Below, in pieces: positions 17,893-28,033 of a stretch of 35,305 bases of DNA (position 1 is the first letter of the stretch; the number at the start of each line of letters is the position of its first letter). Source of the stretch: Hyphomicrobiales bacterium. GTDB lineage: Bacteria; Pseudomonadota; Alphaproteobacteria; Rhizobiales; RI-29. The position numbers and the translations under genes are program-made. Location: NCBI GenBank assembly GCA_016125495.1, contig WGLQ01000010.1:1-35305 (forward strand), written 5' to 3'. A model generated the notes under the pieces. That model was not told the origin of the DNA and did no database searches. It was given only the letters and a program-made list of their open reading frames with translations.

Positions 17893-18873
17893 CTACGCCG
17901 TCGCCTCGCGCTCGGACCGCGCGGCTCGCCGTCGCTCCCGCTCGGCCAGCAGCGCCTCGATACTGACGCCGGCAAGGGCCAGCCAGATCATCGCGAATGC
18001 AGCGAGACGCGTGCCGTCCAACGGTTCGCCGAAGATCGATATCGCAATGATGAAGTGCAGCGTCGGGGCGATGTACTGCAAGAGGCCGACGACGATCAAC
18101 GTCACGCGCCGCACCGCTGCCCCGAAGAGAATGAGCGGGATCGCCGTCACCGGTCCGGTCAGCATCAGCAGGAATGCCGACCAGCCGGCATCGCCCGCCC
18201 CGAGGAAGTGCCCCGTGCCCTCGGCCTCCAGATAGCCGATGAAGGCGAGCGAGGGCACGAGCAGCACGAGGCTCTCGATGAAGAGGCTCGGCGTCGGGCG
18301 CACGTTGGTGCGCTTCTTCATGAGCCCGTAGATCGCGAACGATCCGGCGAGATAGAGCGAGACCCACGGCAGGCCGGCGAGCGCGTGGGACTGCAGCGCG
18401 ACCGCGCCCACCGAGACCAGAACGGCGAGGCGCTGCATCGGCGTCAGTCGCTCGCCGAGCACGAGCGCCCCGATCAGGACCGAGAAAATCGGGTTGATGA
18501 AATAGCCGAACGAGACCTCGAGCGTGCGACCGACCGCGATGGCCCAGACGAAGACGAGCCAGTTGCTGACGAGGATGAGGCTCGAGAGCGCGAGGGCGCG
18601 GCGGGCGGCAGGATCGGCGAGCGCAACGCGCACTTCCCCGATGCGCCCCCACAGCCAGAGGAAGAGACCGAGGAAGACGACCGACCAGAGGCCGCGATGC
18701 GCGATCACCTCGATGGCCGGAACGTGCGCGAGCCCCTTGTAGAAGATGACCGCGACGCCCCAGAGGCCATAGCAGGCGACCGCCATGGCGACGCCCTGGC
18801 CGAACGCCGAGGGGGCGGCCCCGGCGGCCGTGTCCGCAGCGCGCACCTGGCCTTCCGCGCGATCGCGCCCCAT
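17893..18873 (-). CDS. rarD: RarD/EamA-family transporter
   Basis: A 326-residue inner-membrane protein of the drug/metabolite transporter superfamily, RarD branch (named for chloramphenicol sensitivity; the true substrate is unclear). About ten hydrophobic helices are seen, beginning GVAMAVACYGLWGVAVIFYKGL and including the family landmarks EVIAHRGLWS, SNWLVFVWAIAVGRTLEVSFGYFINP and QYIAPTLHFIIAISIFGEPL. The C-terminus is basic and cytoplasmic (AERERRRAARSEREATA). The ATG at 18873 has GGAAGG upstream with suitable spacing; the open frame extends 57 codons further upstream without conserved sequence. Confidence 0.92.
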   Translation of the reverse strand: MGRDRAEGQVRAADTAAGAAPSAFGQGVAMAVACYGLWGVAVIFYKGLAHVPAIEVIAHRGLWSVVFLGLFLWLWGRIGEVRVALADPAARRALALSSLILVSNWLVFVWAIAVGRTLEVSFGYFINPIFSVLIGALVLGERLTPMQRLAVLVSVGAVALQSHALAGLPWVSLYLAGSFAIYGLMKKRTNVRPTPSLFIESLVLLVPSLAFIGYLEAEGTGHFLGAGDAGWSAFLLMLTGPVTAIPLILFGAAVRRVTLIVVGLLQYIAPTLHFIIAISIFGEPLDGTRLAAFAMIWLALAGVSIEALLAERERRRAARSEREATA

Positions 18874-19059
18874 GCCGTGACCTTCCCATTTCCGATCGGG
18901 CCGGACCGAGGCCGGCCGGCGCCCCATACGAGTCGGGCGGACGCGGTCCCGACCTTTCGCTCGGGCGCCGAACGGTCTACCAGCGCCGACGAGGACGGCA
19001 AACGCCAGCGGGCCCGAGGTCGGCCGCGCCGGAGGCCGCAACAACGGGAGGGCGATAGC

Positions 19060-19464
19060 ATGAAGCGGCGCGGGCGGGGGCTGTTACTTGCGACCATCTG
19101 CATTGCGCTCTCGGCCGGTTGGCTTGCGACACCGATCGGCGAGCAGGTGACGCGCTTCATCGCCGGTGAGCCGGGGCCAGGTGAGACTCGCGCCGGAGAG
19201 CGCGTCACGGTGAGCGGGGGTGGCGGCGCGGGTGGCGGCGGAGCGGGTGGCGGCGCCAGCGCGACCAACGACCTCATTGCTGGCGGCGGCGGGGGGGCCG
19301 GTGGCGGTGGCGGGGCGGGGCAGGCTCCGGGCGGAAGCCCGACCGGCGAGCTCGCCAGCCTCGACGTCCTCAAGCTGACGCTCGACGGCCTCAACGTGCT
19401 GATCGGCCTCATCGGCCTCGTTCTCGCCGCCCGCGCCTTCGGCGGCGCGCGCGGTGGGGGGTAG
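19060..19464 (+). CDS. Small membrane protein with a glycine-rich linker
   Basis: A 134-residue protein I do not recognise. The N-terminus MKRRGRGLLLATICIALSAGW is a membrane anchor or signal sequence. Then come a short acidic piece (RFIAGEPGPGETRAGERVTV) and a low-complexity stretch of about 45 residues of almost only Gly and Ala (GGGGAGGGGAGGGASATND), broken by ATNDLIA. The C-terminal part, LDVLKLTLDGLNVLIGLIGLVLAARAFGGARGGG, holds a second hydrophobic helix. GGGAGG lies 8 bases before the ATG, a strong ribosome site. It is divergent from rarD (186 bp gap). The linker would suit a flexible or phase-separating envelope protein, but that is speculation. Confidence 0.65.
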   Translation: MKRRGRGLLLATICIALSAGWLATPIGEQVTRFIAGEPGPGETRAGERVTVSGGGGAGGGGAGGGASATNDLIAGGGGGAGGGGGAGQAPGGSPTGELASLDVLKLTLDGLNVLIGLIGLVLAARAFGGARGGG

Positions 19465-19538
19465 GCAGGCCAGAGGCGACCCTGGAAGTCGCTTGGTCCA
19501 AAACCAAGCTTAGAACAACACGGGACGAATCCAGCAGA

Positions 19539-19970
19539 TCATGACTTGCAGTGGAACCGACTGAATCGCGGCGCTTCACCATCAATGTACTGCCAAACAA
19601 CTGTATGGCGTTGCTTATCGATCCTGATGGCAAACGGAGTACCAAATCGCAGTCCACCCGCAACGATGGCAGACTCTCGGTTCTGAACGACAAGGACATC
19701 GCCCTCAGTGTTGGTCGGGTCGCCTGGTCGGTTGTTGAACACGAAGCTGGTGGGATCGAGTGTGCCGATGGATTGTGCTACACGTAACTCGATCGACGGT
19801 TTCGATAGGTCGACAATCACTTGATTGACCCTGCTCTCAGGTGAAAACGAAGTCGTTCCGTCGACATATGTGCACTCCAAGACAATTGGTGTCGCCCATC
19901 CTAGAACCGGCAGCAGAACAGCCGACAAGGATACCAGGCAGAACGCTAGTAGGCGCTTGGACATGATCAT
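19539..19970 (-). CDS. Small exported protein of unknown function
   Basis: A 143-residue protein with a clear signal peptide, MIMSKRLLAFCLVSLSAVLLPVLGWA, cleaved around residue 26. The mature part (TPIVLECTYVDGTTSFSP, then VNQVIVDLSKPSIELRVAQ) looks beta-rich, with two cysteines (in LECTYV and the final FHCKS) that could form a disulphide. An ATG two codons later (19964) is an equally good start; neither has a strong ribosome site. GC content is visibly lower than in the flanking genes. It begins 21 bp after cimA on the same strand and may be co-transcribed. No family is recognised. Confidence 0.7.
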   Translation of the reverse strand: MIMSKRLLAFCLVSLSAVLLPVLGWATPIVLECTYVDGTTSFSPESRVNQVIVDLSKPSIELRVAQSIGTLDPTSFVFNNRPGDPTNTEGDVLVVQNRESAIVAGGLRFGTPFAIRIDKQRHTVVWQYIDGEAPRFSRFHCKS

Positions 19971-19991
19971 TTGGATTTGCGCACCAGTGCG

Positions 19992-21629
19992 TCACCCCGC
20001 CGCCGGGGCGCCGTCCCGGGCGAGCTTGTAGACGATCGAGTCGACGAGCGCCTCGAAGCTCGCATCGACGATGTTGGGCGAGACGCCGACCGTGAACCAG
20101 CGCGCGCCCGTGGCATTGTCGCGGCTCTCGACGAGCACCCGCGTCACCGCCTCCGTGCCACCCGTCAGGATGCGCACCTTGTAGTCGACCAGTTCGACGT
20201 CGCGGATGTAATCCTGATAGCGCCCGAGATCCTTGCGCAAGGCCTGGTCGAGCGCGTTGACCGGGCCGTTGCCCTCGGCGACCGACCAGAGCGGGTCATC
20301 GTCCTCGTCGAGGATCACCCGGACCGAGGCTTCCGAGACGGTGATCAATTCGCCCTTGGCGTTGTGGCGCTTTTCCACCATGACGCGGAAGGATTCGACG
20401 GAAAAATAGTTCGGCAGATCGCCGAGCATGCGCTTGGCCAAGAGCTCGAAGGAGGCTGCCGCCCCCTCGTAGGCATAGCCGATCGCCTCGCGCGTCTTGA
20501 CCTCCTGGAACAATCCCTCGAGGCGCGGATCGTCCTTTTCGAGCACGATGCCGATATCGGCGAGCGCGGAGAGGATATTGGATTTTCCCGCCTGATCGCC
20601 GACCAGAACACGCCGCCGGTTGCCGACGCGCGCCGGATCGACGTGCTCGTAGGTCTCCGGGTTCTTGATGATCGCGGAGGCGTGGATGCCGGCCTTGGTC
20701 GCGAACGCACTCTCGCCGACGTAGGGCGCCTGGCGGGCCGGAGCGCGGTTGAGGATTTCATCGAGGAGGCGGCTCGCATGGGTGATGCGCGTCAAGCGCT
20801 CCGGCGTCACGCCGATCTCGAAGCGGTCGGCATAATGGGATTTGAGGAGCAGCGTCGGGATGAGCGACATGAGGTTGGCATTGCCGCAGCGCTCGCCGAG
20901 CCCGTTCATCGCCCCCTGGATCTGGCGTGCGCCCGCATCGACGGCGGCGAGCGTATTGGCAACGGCGTTCTCGGTATCATTGTGGGTATGGATCCCGAGA
21001 TTTGCTCCGGGGATCGTGCGCGTCACGGCCGCGACGATCTCGGCGACCTCGTGCGGCAGGGTGCCGCCGTTGGTGTCGCACAGCACAGCCCAGCGCGCGC
21101 CGGCATCGATGGCGGTCCGGGCGCAGGCGAGCGCATAGTCCGGGTTCGCCTTGTAGCCGTCGAAGAAATGCTCGCAGTCGATCATCGCCTCGCGGCCGGT
21201 CGCAACGATCGCGGCGACCGATTGCCGGATGCCCTCGAGGTTCTCCTCGTTGGTCGTTCCGAGCGCGACGCGGACATGGAAATCCCAGGACTTGGCGACG
21301 AGGCAGACGGCATCGGCCTCGGCCTGCAGCACCGCCTGCAGGCCCGGATCGTTGGCCGCTGAACGCCCCGCCCGTTTCGTCATGCCGAAGGCGGTGAGAC
21401 GGGCGCGGGTCAGCCCCGGAGGATTGGAGAAGAACTCGGTGTCGGTGCCGTTCGCGCCCGGATAGCCGCCCTCGATGTAATCGACGCCGAGCGCATCGAG
21501 GGTTTCCGCGATCAGCCGCTTGTCCTCGACGGAGAAGTCGACGCCGCTCGTCTGGGCCCCGTCGCGCAGGGTCGTGTCGAAGAGATAGAGGCGTTCCTTG
21601 GTCATGTCGCGTCCGTGCATATCACTCAT
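19992..21629 (-). CDS. cimA: (R)-citramalate synthase
   Basis: A 545-residue member of the HMGL-like/alpha-isopropylmalate synthase family, citramalate branch, which condenses pyruvate with acetyl-CoA in a threonine-independent route to isoleucine. The catalytic barrel begins LYLFDTTLRDGAQTSGVDFS, with R22 and D23. The metal-binding IHTHND motif, the flexible-loop region GLGERCGNANL and AGIHASAI follow. The C-terminal LeuA dimer/allosteric domain includes YKVRILTGGTEAVTRVLVESRD. Length and motifs fit this long form. The ATG at 21629 overlaps the VOC-gene stop by 4 bp; MTKERLYLF at 21605 is an alternative start. Confidence 0.92.
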   Translation of the reverse strand: MSDMHGRDMTKERLYLFDTTLRDGAQTSGVDFSVEDKRLIAETLDALGVDYIEGGYPGANGTDTEFFSNPPGLTRARLTAFGMTKRAGRSAANDPGLQAVLQAEADAVCLVAKSWDFHVRVALGTTNEENLEGIRQSVAAIVATGREAMIDCEHFFDGYKANPDYALACARTAIDAGARWAVLCDTNGGTLPHEVAEIVAAVTRTIPGANLGIHTHNDTENAVANTLAAVDAGARQIQGAMNGLGERCGNANLMSLIPTLLLKSHYADRFEIGVTPERLTRITHASRLLDEILNRAPARQAPYVGESAFATKAGIHASAIIKNPETYEHVDPARVGNRRRVLVGDQAGKSNILSALADIGIVLEKDDPRLEGLFQEVKTREAIGYAYEGAAASFELLAKRMLGDLPNYFSVESFRVMVEKRHNAKGELITVSEASVRVILDEDDDPLWSVAEGNGPVNALDQALRKDLGRYQDYIRDVELVDYKVRILTGGTEAVTRVLVESRDNATGARWFTVGVSPNIVDASFEALVDSIVYKLARDGAPAAG

Positions 21630-22075
21630 TGCGGTCCGTCGCGCCCGCCGTCCGGGGCAAGGCCAGGGCCGGGGGGAGTGGGAGAGAGGTCGCTGCCGAA
21701 CGCGATGATGTGCCCATCCGGGTCGCGCACGTCGAAATCGCGCATGCCATAGGGCATGTCACCGATCTCGCGATGAATTATGACGCCGTCGTTCTTAAGC
21801 TCGCGATAAAGCGCGTCGGCGTCGGCCACATAGACGTAGGCCGCCCACCATTGGTTGACCGGGACCGGTCCGGCCCGCGAGCGATCGAGGGCGAGCGTCA
21901 CAGGGCCACGCTGAACGATGGCGAAGTCGCCGGGCGCATCGGCTCGCTCGCTCCATATGCCGTGACTGACGAACCCCAGCTTCTCGCCGTAGAACGCGAT
22001 GCTCGCTTCCAAGCTGGCAACCTGAAGAACCGTCATCGCGCGAATGAACTGACCCGGAGTGGTGGATTGCGGCAT
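21626..22075 (-). CDS. VOC-family (glyoxalase/bleomycin-resistance fold) protein
   Basis: A 149-residue vicinal-oxygen-chelate protein: FIRAMTVLQVASLEASIAFYGEKLGF opens the first beta-alpha-beta-beta-beta unit and WAAYVYVADADALYRELKNDG the second, ending with DFDVRDPDGHIIAFGSDL, the usual metal-site strand with its glutamate replaced by Ala-Phe. The altered last ligand suggests a binding or non-glyoxalase role. The ATG at 22075 has GAGG six bases upstream; the longer open frame overlaps the GFA gene. It lies 44 bp after the GFA gene and overlaps cimA by 4 bp. Confidence 0.85.
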   Translation of the reverse strand: MPQSTTPGQFIRAMTVLQVASLEASIAFYGEKLGFVSHGIWSERADAPGDFAIVQRGPVTLALDRSRAGPVPVNQWWAAYVYVADADALYRELKNDGVIIHREIGDMPYGMRDFDVRDPDGHIIAFGSDLSPTPPGPGLAPDGGRDGPQ

Positions 22076-22119
22076 GGCTGCCTCGTCATGTGAACCGGCC
22101 ACCAGAGGGCCGCCAAACG

Positions 22120-22625
22120 TCAGGCGGGCCCGGCCGGCTCGCCCGACCAGGTCTCGGTGTCGCGGTCCGGATGCTGATGCGAGATCAGGCCTTCCAGGAA
22201 CGGGGCCGCGGCGACATCGTCCATCGTTTGGCGCTCGGGCAAGGTGCAGAGCGCATCCGCCCAGGCGCGCTTGCCTTCGCCACCGAATGCAACGGTCGGC
22301 GGAAATGCGTCCGGGTCGTCGAAGGTGACGACGGCAAGGGCGAGCCCATCCGGCGCATCGTAGGCGAGCGGGGTGCCGCACCCGGCACAGAAACCCCGAC
22401 GCGCCGCGTTCGAGGATTGGAACCAGGCGGGTGCCCCGCGCGTCCAGGTGACATCGCAGCCGCGCACGCTGACGAGTGCGAGGGCGTGGCAGGCCGACGC
22501 CTTCTGGCACATCCGGCAGTGGCAGACGGAGCTTTCCCCCGGCCGGCCGGTGACACGAAAGCGCACGGCGCCGCACTGGCAGCCGCCGGAATGGCTCCCT
22601 TCGGGATGCAGCGCGCCAGGATCGC

Positions 22626-22629
<4 letters not shown>
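22120..22629 (-). CDS. GFA-family (glutathione-dependent formaldehyde-activating fold) protein
   Basis: A 169-residue zinc protein of the Gfa/DUF636 family. Cysteines expected for the two zinc sites are in [23 protein letters not shown] and [10 protein letters not shown], followed by [12 protein letters not shown]. Members are named for a formaldehyde-glutathione role but most are of unknown function. The GTG at 22629 is chosen as start: it overlaps the cysS stop (GTGA, 22626-22629), and the family starts just after it; no ATG lies suitably close in this frame. Translational coupling with cysS is likely. Confidence 0.88.
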
Positions 22630-24026
<1,397 letters not shown>

Positions 24027-24066
24027 GGGGCCAGTCCTTTCATTCTCGATCGCCCGTCGGGGCGGC

Positions 24067-24849
24067 TCAGACGAATTTCGCCTCGATGCGGCCGAGCACA
24101 CCGAAGTCGGCAACCAACTCCTCGCCGACCGCCACGAAGCGCACGCCCGTGCAGGTACCCGTCGCGATGAGGTCGCCGGCCCTCAGATGGCGGGCGTGGC
24201 GGGCGAGTTCGGCGACAGTGAACTCGAGGGCCGCGAGTGGGTGGCCGAGCGCCAGCGCACCCGTGCCACGCGCAACCGAGGCCCCAGCGACGAAAAGCTC
24301 GACGGGCGCGGCCGCCAAATCGATGCCGCGCCAGTCGGAGACCGCCTCGCCGATCACCAGCGCTCCATTGAGGCCGCAGTCGGCGATCGCCAACGGCGCG
24401 TTGCCCTTCGGGATCGCCTCATAGCGCGGGCTGACCAGTTCGAACGCCGGAACGACGGCATCGACCGCCTCGGCGATCTCGGCCCGGCCATAGCCGCCCG
24501 GGCGAATCGGCAGGTCGTGGCCGATGCGCAGGCAGAATTCGGCCTCGATGCAATAGTGATGAAACGCACGATGGTCCAACTGAACCGGCGAAAGGTGGAC
24601 ACCACTGGAAAAAATCGGACCGAGGAACGGCGTGTCGATGGCAAAGAGCTGCATGGCAGCTTCGTTCGTCGCGCCGACCTTCCAGCCGACCACGGGCTCG
24701 GCCCAGGCCTCGATGAACGCCTTCTGCACGCGGTAGCCATCGGCGACCGTCGCCGGTCGGGCGCCCTCGGGCAGCGTTTCGATCCGGCGCACCGTGCGAC
24801 GAGCCTCCAGGAGGGCGGCCATCGCCCGAGAGACTTGATCTTCCTGCAT
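24067..24849 (-). CDS. FAH-family protein, 2-keto-4-pentenoate hydratase type
   Basis: A 260-residue fumarylacetoacetate-hydrolase-fold protein closest to MhpD-type 2-oxopent-4-enoate hydratases and 2-oxo-3-hexenedioate decarboxylases of aromatic meta-cleavage pathways. [25 protein letters not shown], the acidic metal-site motif [43 protein letters not shown] and [12 protein letters not shown] are all present. No other catabolic gene is nearby, so the pathway is unknown. The ATG at 24849 ([18 protein letters not shown]) is chosen on conserved start; the frame continues 58 codons upstream through non-conserved sequence. First gene of the minus-strand run that leads into cysS. Confidence 0.88.
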   Translation of the reverse strand: MQEDQVSRAMAALLEARRTVRRIETLPEGARPATVADGYRVQKAFIEAWAEPVVGWKVGATNEAAMQLFAIDTPFLGPIFSSGVHLSPVQLDHRAFHHYCIEAEFCLRIGHDLPIRPGGYGRAEIAEAVDAVVPAFELVSPRYEAIPKGNAPLAIADCGLNGALVIGEAVSDWRGIDLAAAPVELFVAGASVARGTGALALGHPLAALEFTVAELARHARHLRAGDLIATGTCTGVRFVAVGEELVADFGVLGRIEAKFV

Positions 24850-25106
24850 GATCCTACCACTTCTTGCCGATAGCGAGAGGCAAACCAGCTCCCCCGGGGC
24901 CGGCGAGGCCGAACGAACGGACACCGGACCGCGCCGGATCACCAGCGGCTCGTGCCTTGGCCGGCCAGTCCGGCAGGTGACGGCCTTGGCTCTGGCATCT
25001 ACATTCCATGTTGGCAAGACCAAGGGCTGCCCGAATTCGCTCGCGATTGCGCTATAGTCATGGTTGCTTGCGAGCGATGCGCATCAAGAGAGAGGTTGCC
25101 CCGCGC

Positions 25107-26405
25107 ATGAGAGGCCAGCAGCGCACCACAGGCGCCGAACCCATGCCCTCACAGGCTTTGCGTGAGCGTCGGCCCGTTCGCGCTCGCCGGCGTTGGCTGG
25201 CGCTCGCCGGCTTGCTTGCGGGTGTGCTCGCCTCCGGCGGAGCGGCGAATGCCCAGACGGGCTTCGACACGAACGCACCCCAGCGCCAGCTCTCGGACCG
25301 CGAGCGCCATTGTCTGCGCCTCGAGCGCGAGATGGTCACCATCCGACAACTGCAGTCGCAGGGCCAGGAGTCGCTGCCCAAGCTCTATGCCGAACAGCGC
25401 CAGCTCGAGCGGGCCTTCAACAAGGGCCAGAGCGACCTCGAGCGCGCGGATTGCTTCGAGTTCTTCATCTTCTCGCGCGAACTTCGACGCACGCCCCGCT
25501 GCCTCAGGATCGCTCAGGCACACGACGAGACCCGGCGCCGGCTCGAGGCGGTCAACCGCGATATCGAATCGATCCGCGACGCACGTTCCGGCTCGGCCGA
25601 TCGGCGGCGCCAGCAGCTCATCAACGAACTCGCTCGCAATGGCTGCGGGCAGGTCTACCAGCAGCAGGCGCGCCAAGTGCGTCAGCCCTCGTTCAACCCC
25701 TTCGGGGCGCTGTTCGGGCGCGACGGCGGCGGCTTCTTCGGCGGCGGCAACGACTACTACGACAATGCGCCGCGCACGCTGGCGCCCGAAACCGGCATCC
25801 TCGCCGACGCCACCTACCGTACGATGTGCGTCAGGCTCTGCGATGGCTACTATTTCCCGGTCAGCTTCCAGACCCTGCCGAACCGCTTCGGCAATGACAC
25901 GGAGGTCTGTCAGTCGCGCTGTGCGGCGCCGGCGCAGCTCTTCGTCTACCGAAACCCGGGCGGTGAGGTCGAGCAGATGATCTCGCTCGACGGGCGGCCC
26001 TACTCGGAACTCGAGACCGCCTTCGTCTACCGCAAACAGGTGGTGAATGGCTGCTCGTGCAGTCAGGCGCTCTACGACCCCGAACAGGTCGCGAGCACGA
26101 AGATCGACACCGCACGCAGCGGATCACGAACCGCGGCCCGCACCAACCAATCGCCGGCCCCCAATTACGTCAATCCGCTCGGTCCGGGGCCGGTCGAACC
26201 GCAATCCTCCGATGAAGCGGCCGCCGCCCCGCAAGGTGACGAGGACACGGCGCCACCGACTGGCGTGGTCACCGAGGAACTGCCGTCCTACGGGCTCGAC
26301 CAGCAGGACCCCGACAGCGTCACCATCGTCCCTCTCGAACCGCTCGAGGGCACCGAGGAGACCGACGTGCCAGTGCGCCCCCGGGCACCGGGGACCGCCG
26401 GTTAG
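25107..26405 (+). CDS. DUF2865 exported protein
   Basis: A 432-residue protein with a Sec-type signal (RARRRWLALAGLLAGVLASGGAANA) cleaved after about residue 49. A coiled-coil-like part follows (CLRLEREMVTIRQLQSQGQE to RRLEAVNRDIESIRDA) with paired cysteines. Then come a Gly-rich patch (FGRDGGGFFGGGNDYYDN) and the DUF2865 core: TYRTMCVRLCDGYYFPVSF, DTEVCQSRCAAPAQLFVYRN, and VNGCSCSQALYD. The tail is Pro/Glu/Thr-rich and probably disordered. The family is almost confined to Hyphomicrobiales and its function is unknown; the many cysteines suggest periplasmic disulphides. Start: GAGAGG precedes the ATG at 25107; ATGs at 25077 and 25143 are alternatives. Confidence 0.85.
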   Translation: MRGQQRTTGAEPMPSQALRERRPVRARRRWLALAGLLAGVLASGGAANAQTGFDTNAPQRQLSDRERHCLRLEREMVTIRQLQSQGQESLPKLYAEQRQLERAFNKGQSDLERADCFEFFIFSRELRRTPRCLRIAQAHDETRRRLEAVNRDIESIRDARSGSADRRRQQLINELARNGCGQVYQQQARQVRQPSFNPFGALFGRDGGGFFGGGNDYYDNAPRTLAPETGILADATYRTMCVRLCDGYYFPVSFQTLPNRFGNDTEVCQSRCAAPAQLFVYRNPGGEVEQMISLDGRPYSELETAFVYRKQVVNGCSCSQALYDPEQVASTKIDTARSGSRTAARTNQSPAPNYVNPLGPGPVEPQSSDEAAAAPQGDEDTAPPTGVVTEELPSYGLDQQDPDSVTIVPLEPLEGTEETDVPVRPRAPGTAG

Positions 26406-26598
26406 TGTGACGAGCGCAGCTCGCCGCGTCGACAACATGCCGCACTTGCACTGCCTCCAGATGATCCGGCGATCGTTCGAGCCGTCGATGCGGCTTGTGG
26501 GTCACGTTCGCCCGGCATAGGATTTCGCGTGGTCGCCGTTCTGGCCGGGGTGGGCCCCCGCGCCGAGGCTGGCAGCCCGATGCAGACGGCGAGGGGGC

Positions 26599-27162
26599 AT
26601 GAGCGGGCGGCGCGACAGCAACTCCGGAAGCGGCAAAACCACGCCCGGCGCACGCGTGCTCGAACTCGCCACCACCCGCGCCATCACCGAGGACGATATA
26701 GCCGAGGTCCACAACCTGCATATCACCGCGTTCACCAAACTGGGCGGTGCCCTTCACGACGCCGAACACACCGAGGCGTTCGCTGCCCACGTCAACACGC
26801 CGGCCTACACCGATCAGCTCATGCAGGCGGACGTCTGGGGGGTCTGGCTGGACAAATCACTGCTTGCCACCGGCGGCTGGACACCGGGGGACGATCAGGG
26901 CAAGTCGGCACGGATCGCCTTCGTGTTCGTCAACCCCGTCTTCAGCCGATTGGGCATCGGGCGCACGGCGGTCGAAGGGGCGGAGCGGCGCGCGGCGGCG
27001 GCCGGCTTTCACTCATACTCCGTGCGAGCGACACTCAACACGGTTCCGATCTTCGAGCGGCTCGGCTACGCGGTCACCTCGCGCGGCGTCACACCGCTGC
27101 TCGGCGGTATCGACATGCCGGTCGTCTTCATGCGCAAGGAGGGAACCGGCGCGCGTCGCTAG
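26599..27162 (+). CDS. GNAT-family acetyltransferase
   Basis: A 187-residue protein of the GCN5-related N-acetyltransferase fold. Conserved motif A is VFVNPVFSRLGIGRTAVEGAERRA, with the acetyl-CoA pyrophosphate loop RLGIGR; VRATLNTVPIFERLGYAVTSRG is motif B. The substrate is unknown. GAGGGGG lies just before the ATG. The preceding gap 26406-26598 (193 bp) shows nothing I can name. Confidence 0.85.
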   Translation: MSGRRDSNSGSGKTTPGARVLELATTRAITEDDIAEVHNLHITAFTKLGGALHDAEHTEAFAAHVNTPAYTDQLMQADVWGVWLDKSLLATGGWTPGDDQGKSARIAFVFVNPVFSRLGIGRTAVEGAERRAAAAGFHSYSVRATLNTVPIFERLGYAVTSRGVTPLLGGIDMPVVFMRKEGTGARR

Positions 27163-27337
27163 TCGGCGGCCGGTAGGGGCCAGCGCTCGGGGCAATCCGG
27201 TCGGGTCGGCGACGCGCGTGCCGTGCACGACCAGGACCGCGAAAATCGAATTCCGTCGACCAGTTTGCGACCTGCCGCATGCCGCGGCACATCGGATCAT
27301 TACGGCCCGCTTCTCCCATGCTCGACAGGACCGCTCG

Positions 27338-27961
27338 ATGAACGCACTCGTCCTTCTCGATTATGCCGGCGTTGCCCTCTTTGCTGCGACCGGGGCCCTC
27401 TCTGCCTCGCGCAAGCAGCTCGACATAATGGGTTTCGTCTTTCTCGCCACGCTGACCGGCATCGGCGGCGGCACCGCGCGCGATCTGATCCTCGGCGTCC
27501 CGGTCTTCTGGGTCGAGGAGCATCTTTACATTGCGGTCTGCGCGGTGGCGGCGATCGGCACCTATTTCGCGGCGCATCTGCTCGAGTCGCGCTACCGGTG
27601 GTTGCTATGGCTGGATGCGATCGCGATCGCCGCCTATGGCGTCCTCGGAGCCCACAAGGGGCTCGAGGTAACCGGTTCGCCCATGGTGGCCGTCGTCATG
27701 GGCATGCTGACCGGAACGCTCGGTGGCATTCTGCGGGATGTGGTGGCGAACGAACCCTCCATCATACTGCGGAAGGAAATTTACGTTTCGGCGGTCGTCG
27801 CGGGTGCCACCGTGTTCGCCGTCGCTCAAGTGGCGGGTCTGCCCCTCATGGTTTCCGCCGGCGCCGGCTTTTTCCTCGCTTTTGTAATTCGCAGCGGAGC
27901 AATCATCTTCGGCTGGAAGTTGCCTCAGTACAAGTCGCGACCTGGACGACTTCACCCTTGA
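27338..27961 (+). CDS. TRIC-family cation channel (UPF0126)
   Basis: A 207-residue inner-membrane protein made of two UPF0126/TRIC repeats, trimeric monovalent-cation channels. Each repeat shows the signature: DYAGVALFAATGALSASRK and GIGGGTARDLILG in the first, MLTGTLGGILRDVVANEP in the second. About seven hydrophobic helices are present. The ATG at 27338 follows AGGA at good spacing; the longer open frame upstream overlaps the GNAT gene in another frame. The gap 27163-27337 shows no feature. Confidence 0.92.
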   Translation: MNALVLLDYAGVALFAATGALSASRKQLDIMGFVFLATLTGIGGGTARDLILGVPVFWVEEHLYIAVCAVAAIGTYFAAHLLESRYRWLLWLDAIAIAAYGVLGAHKGLEVTGSPMVAVVMGMLTGTLGGILRDVVANEPSIILRKEIYVSAVVAGATVFAVAQVAGLPLMVSAGAGFFLAFVIRSGAIIFGWKLPQYKSRPGRLHP

Positions 27962-27979
27962 TTTTCATCTCTGGCCCCG

Positions 27980-28000
27980 GCAACGCCAATGGCGCGTTGC
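27980..28000. terminator. Hairpin between convergent TRIC and nadE genes
   Basis: GCAACGC (27980-27986) pairs with GCGTTGC (27994-28000) around a 7-base loop, 19 bp after the TRIC stop and 34 bp from the nadE stop. No T-tract follows on either strand. A bidirectional terminator is plausible. Confidence 0.35.
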
Positions 28001-28033
28001 GCGTGGTCCGAGGTCACCGCGTCGCTCGCTGGC

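Noticed and set aside
19971-21362. 463-residue plus-strand frame opposite cimA
   Set aside because: Shadow of cimA, which has full catalytic motifs on the minus strand.
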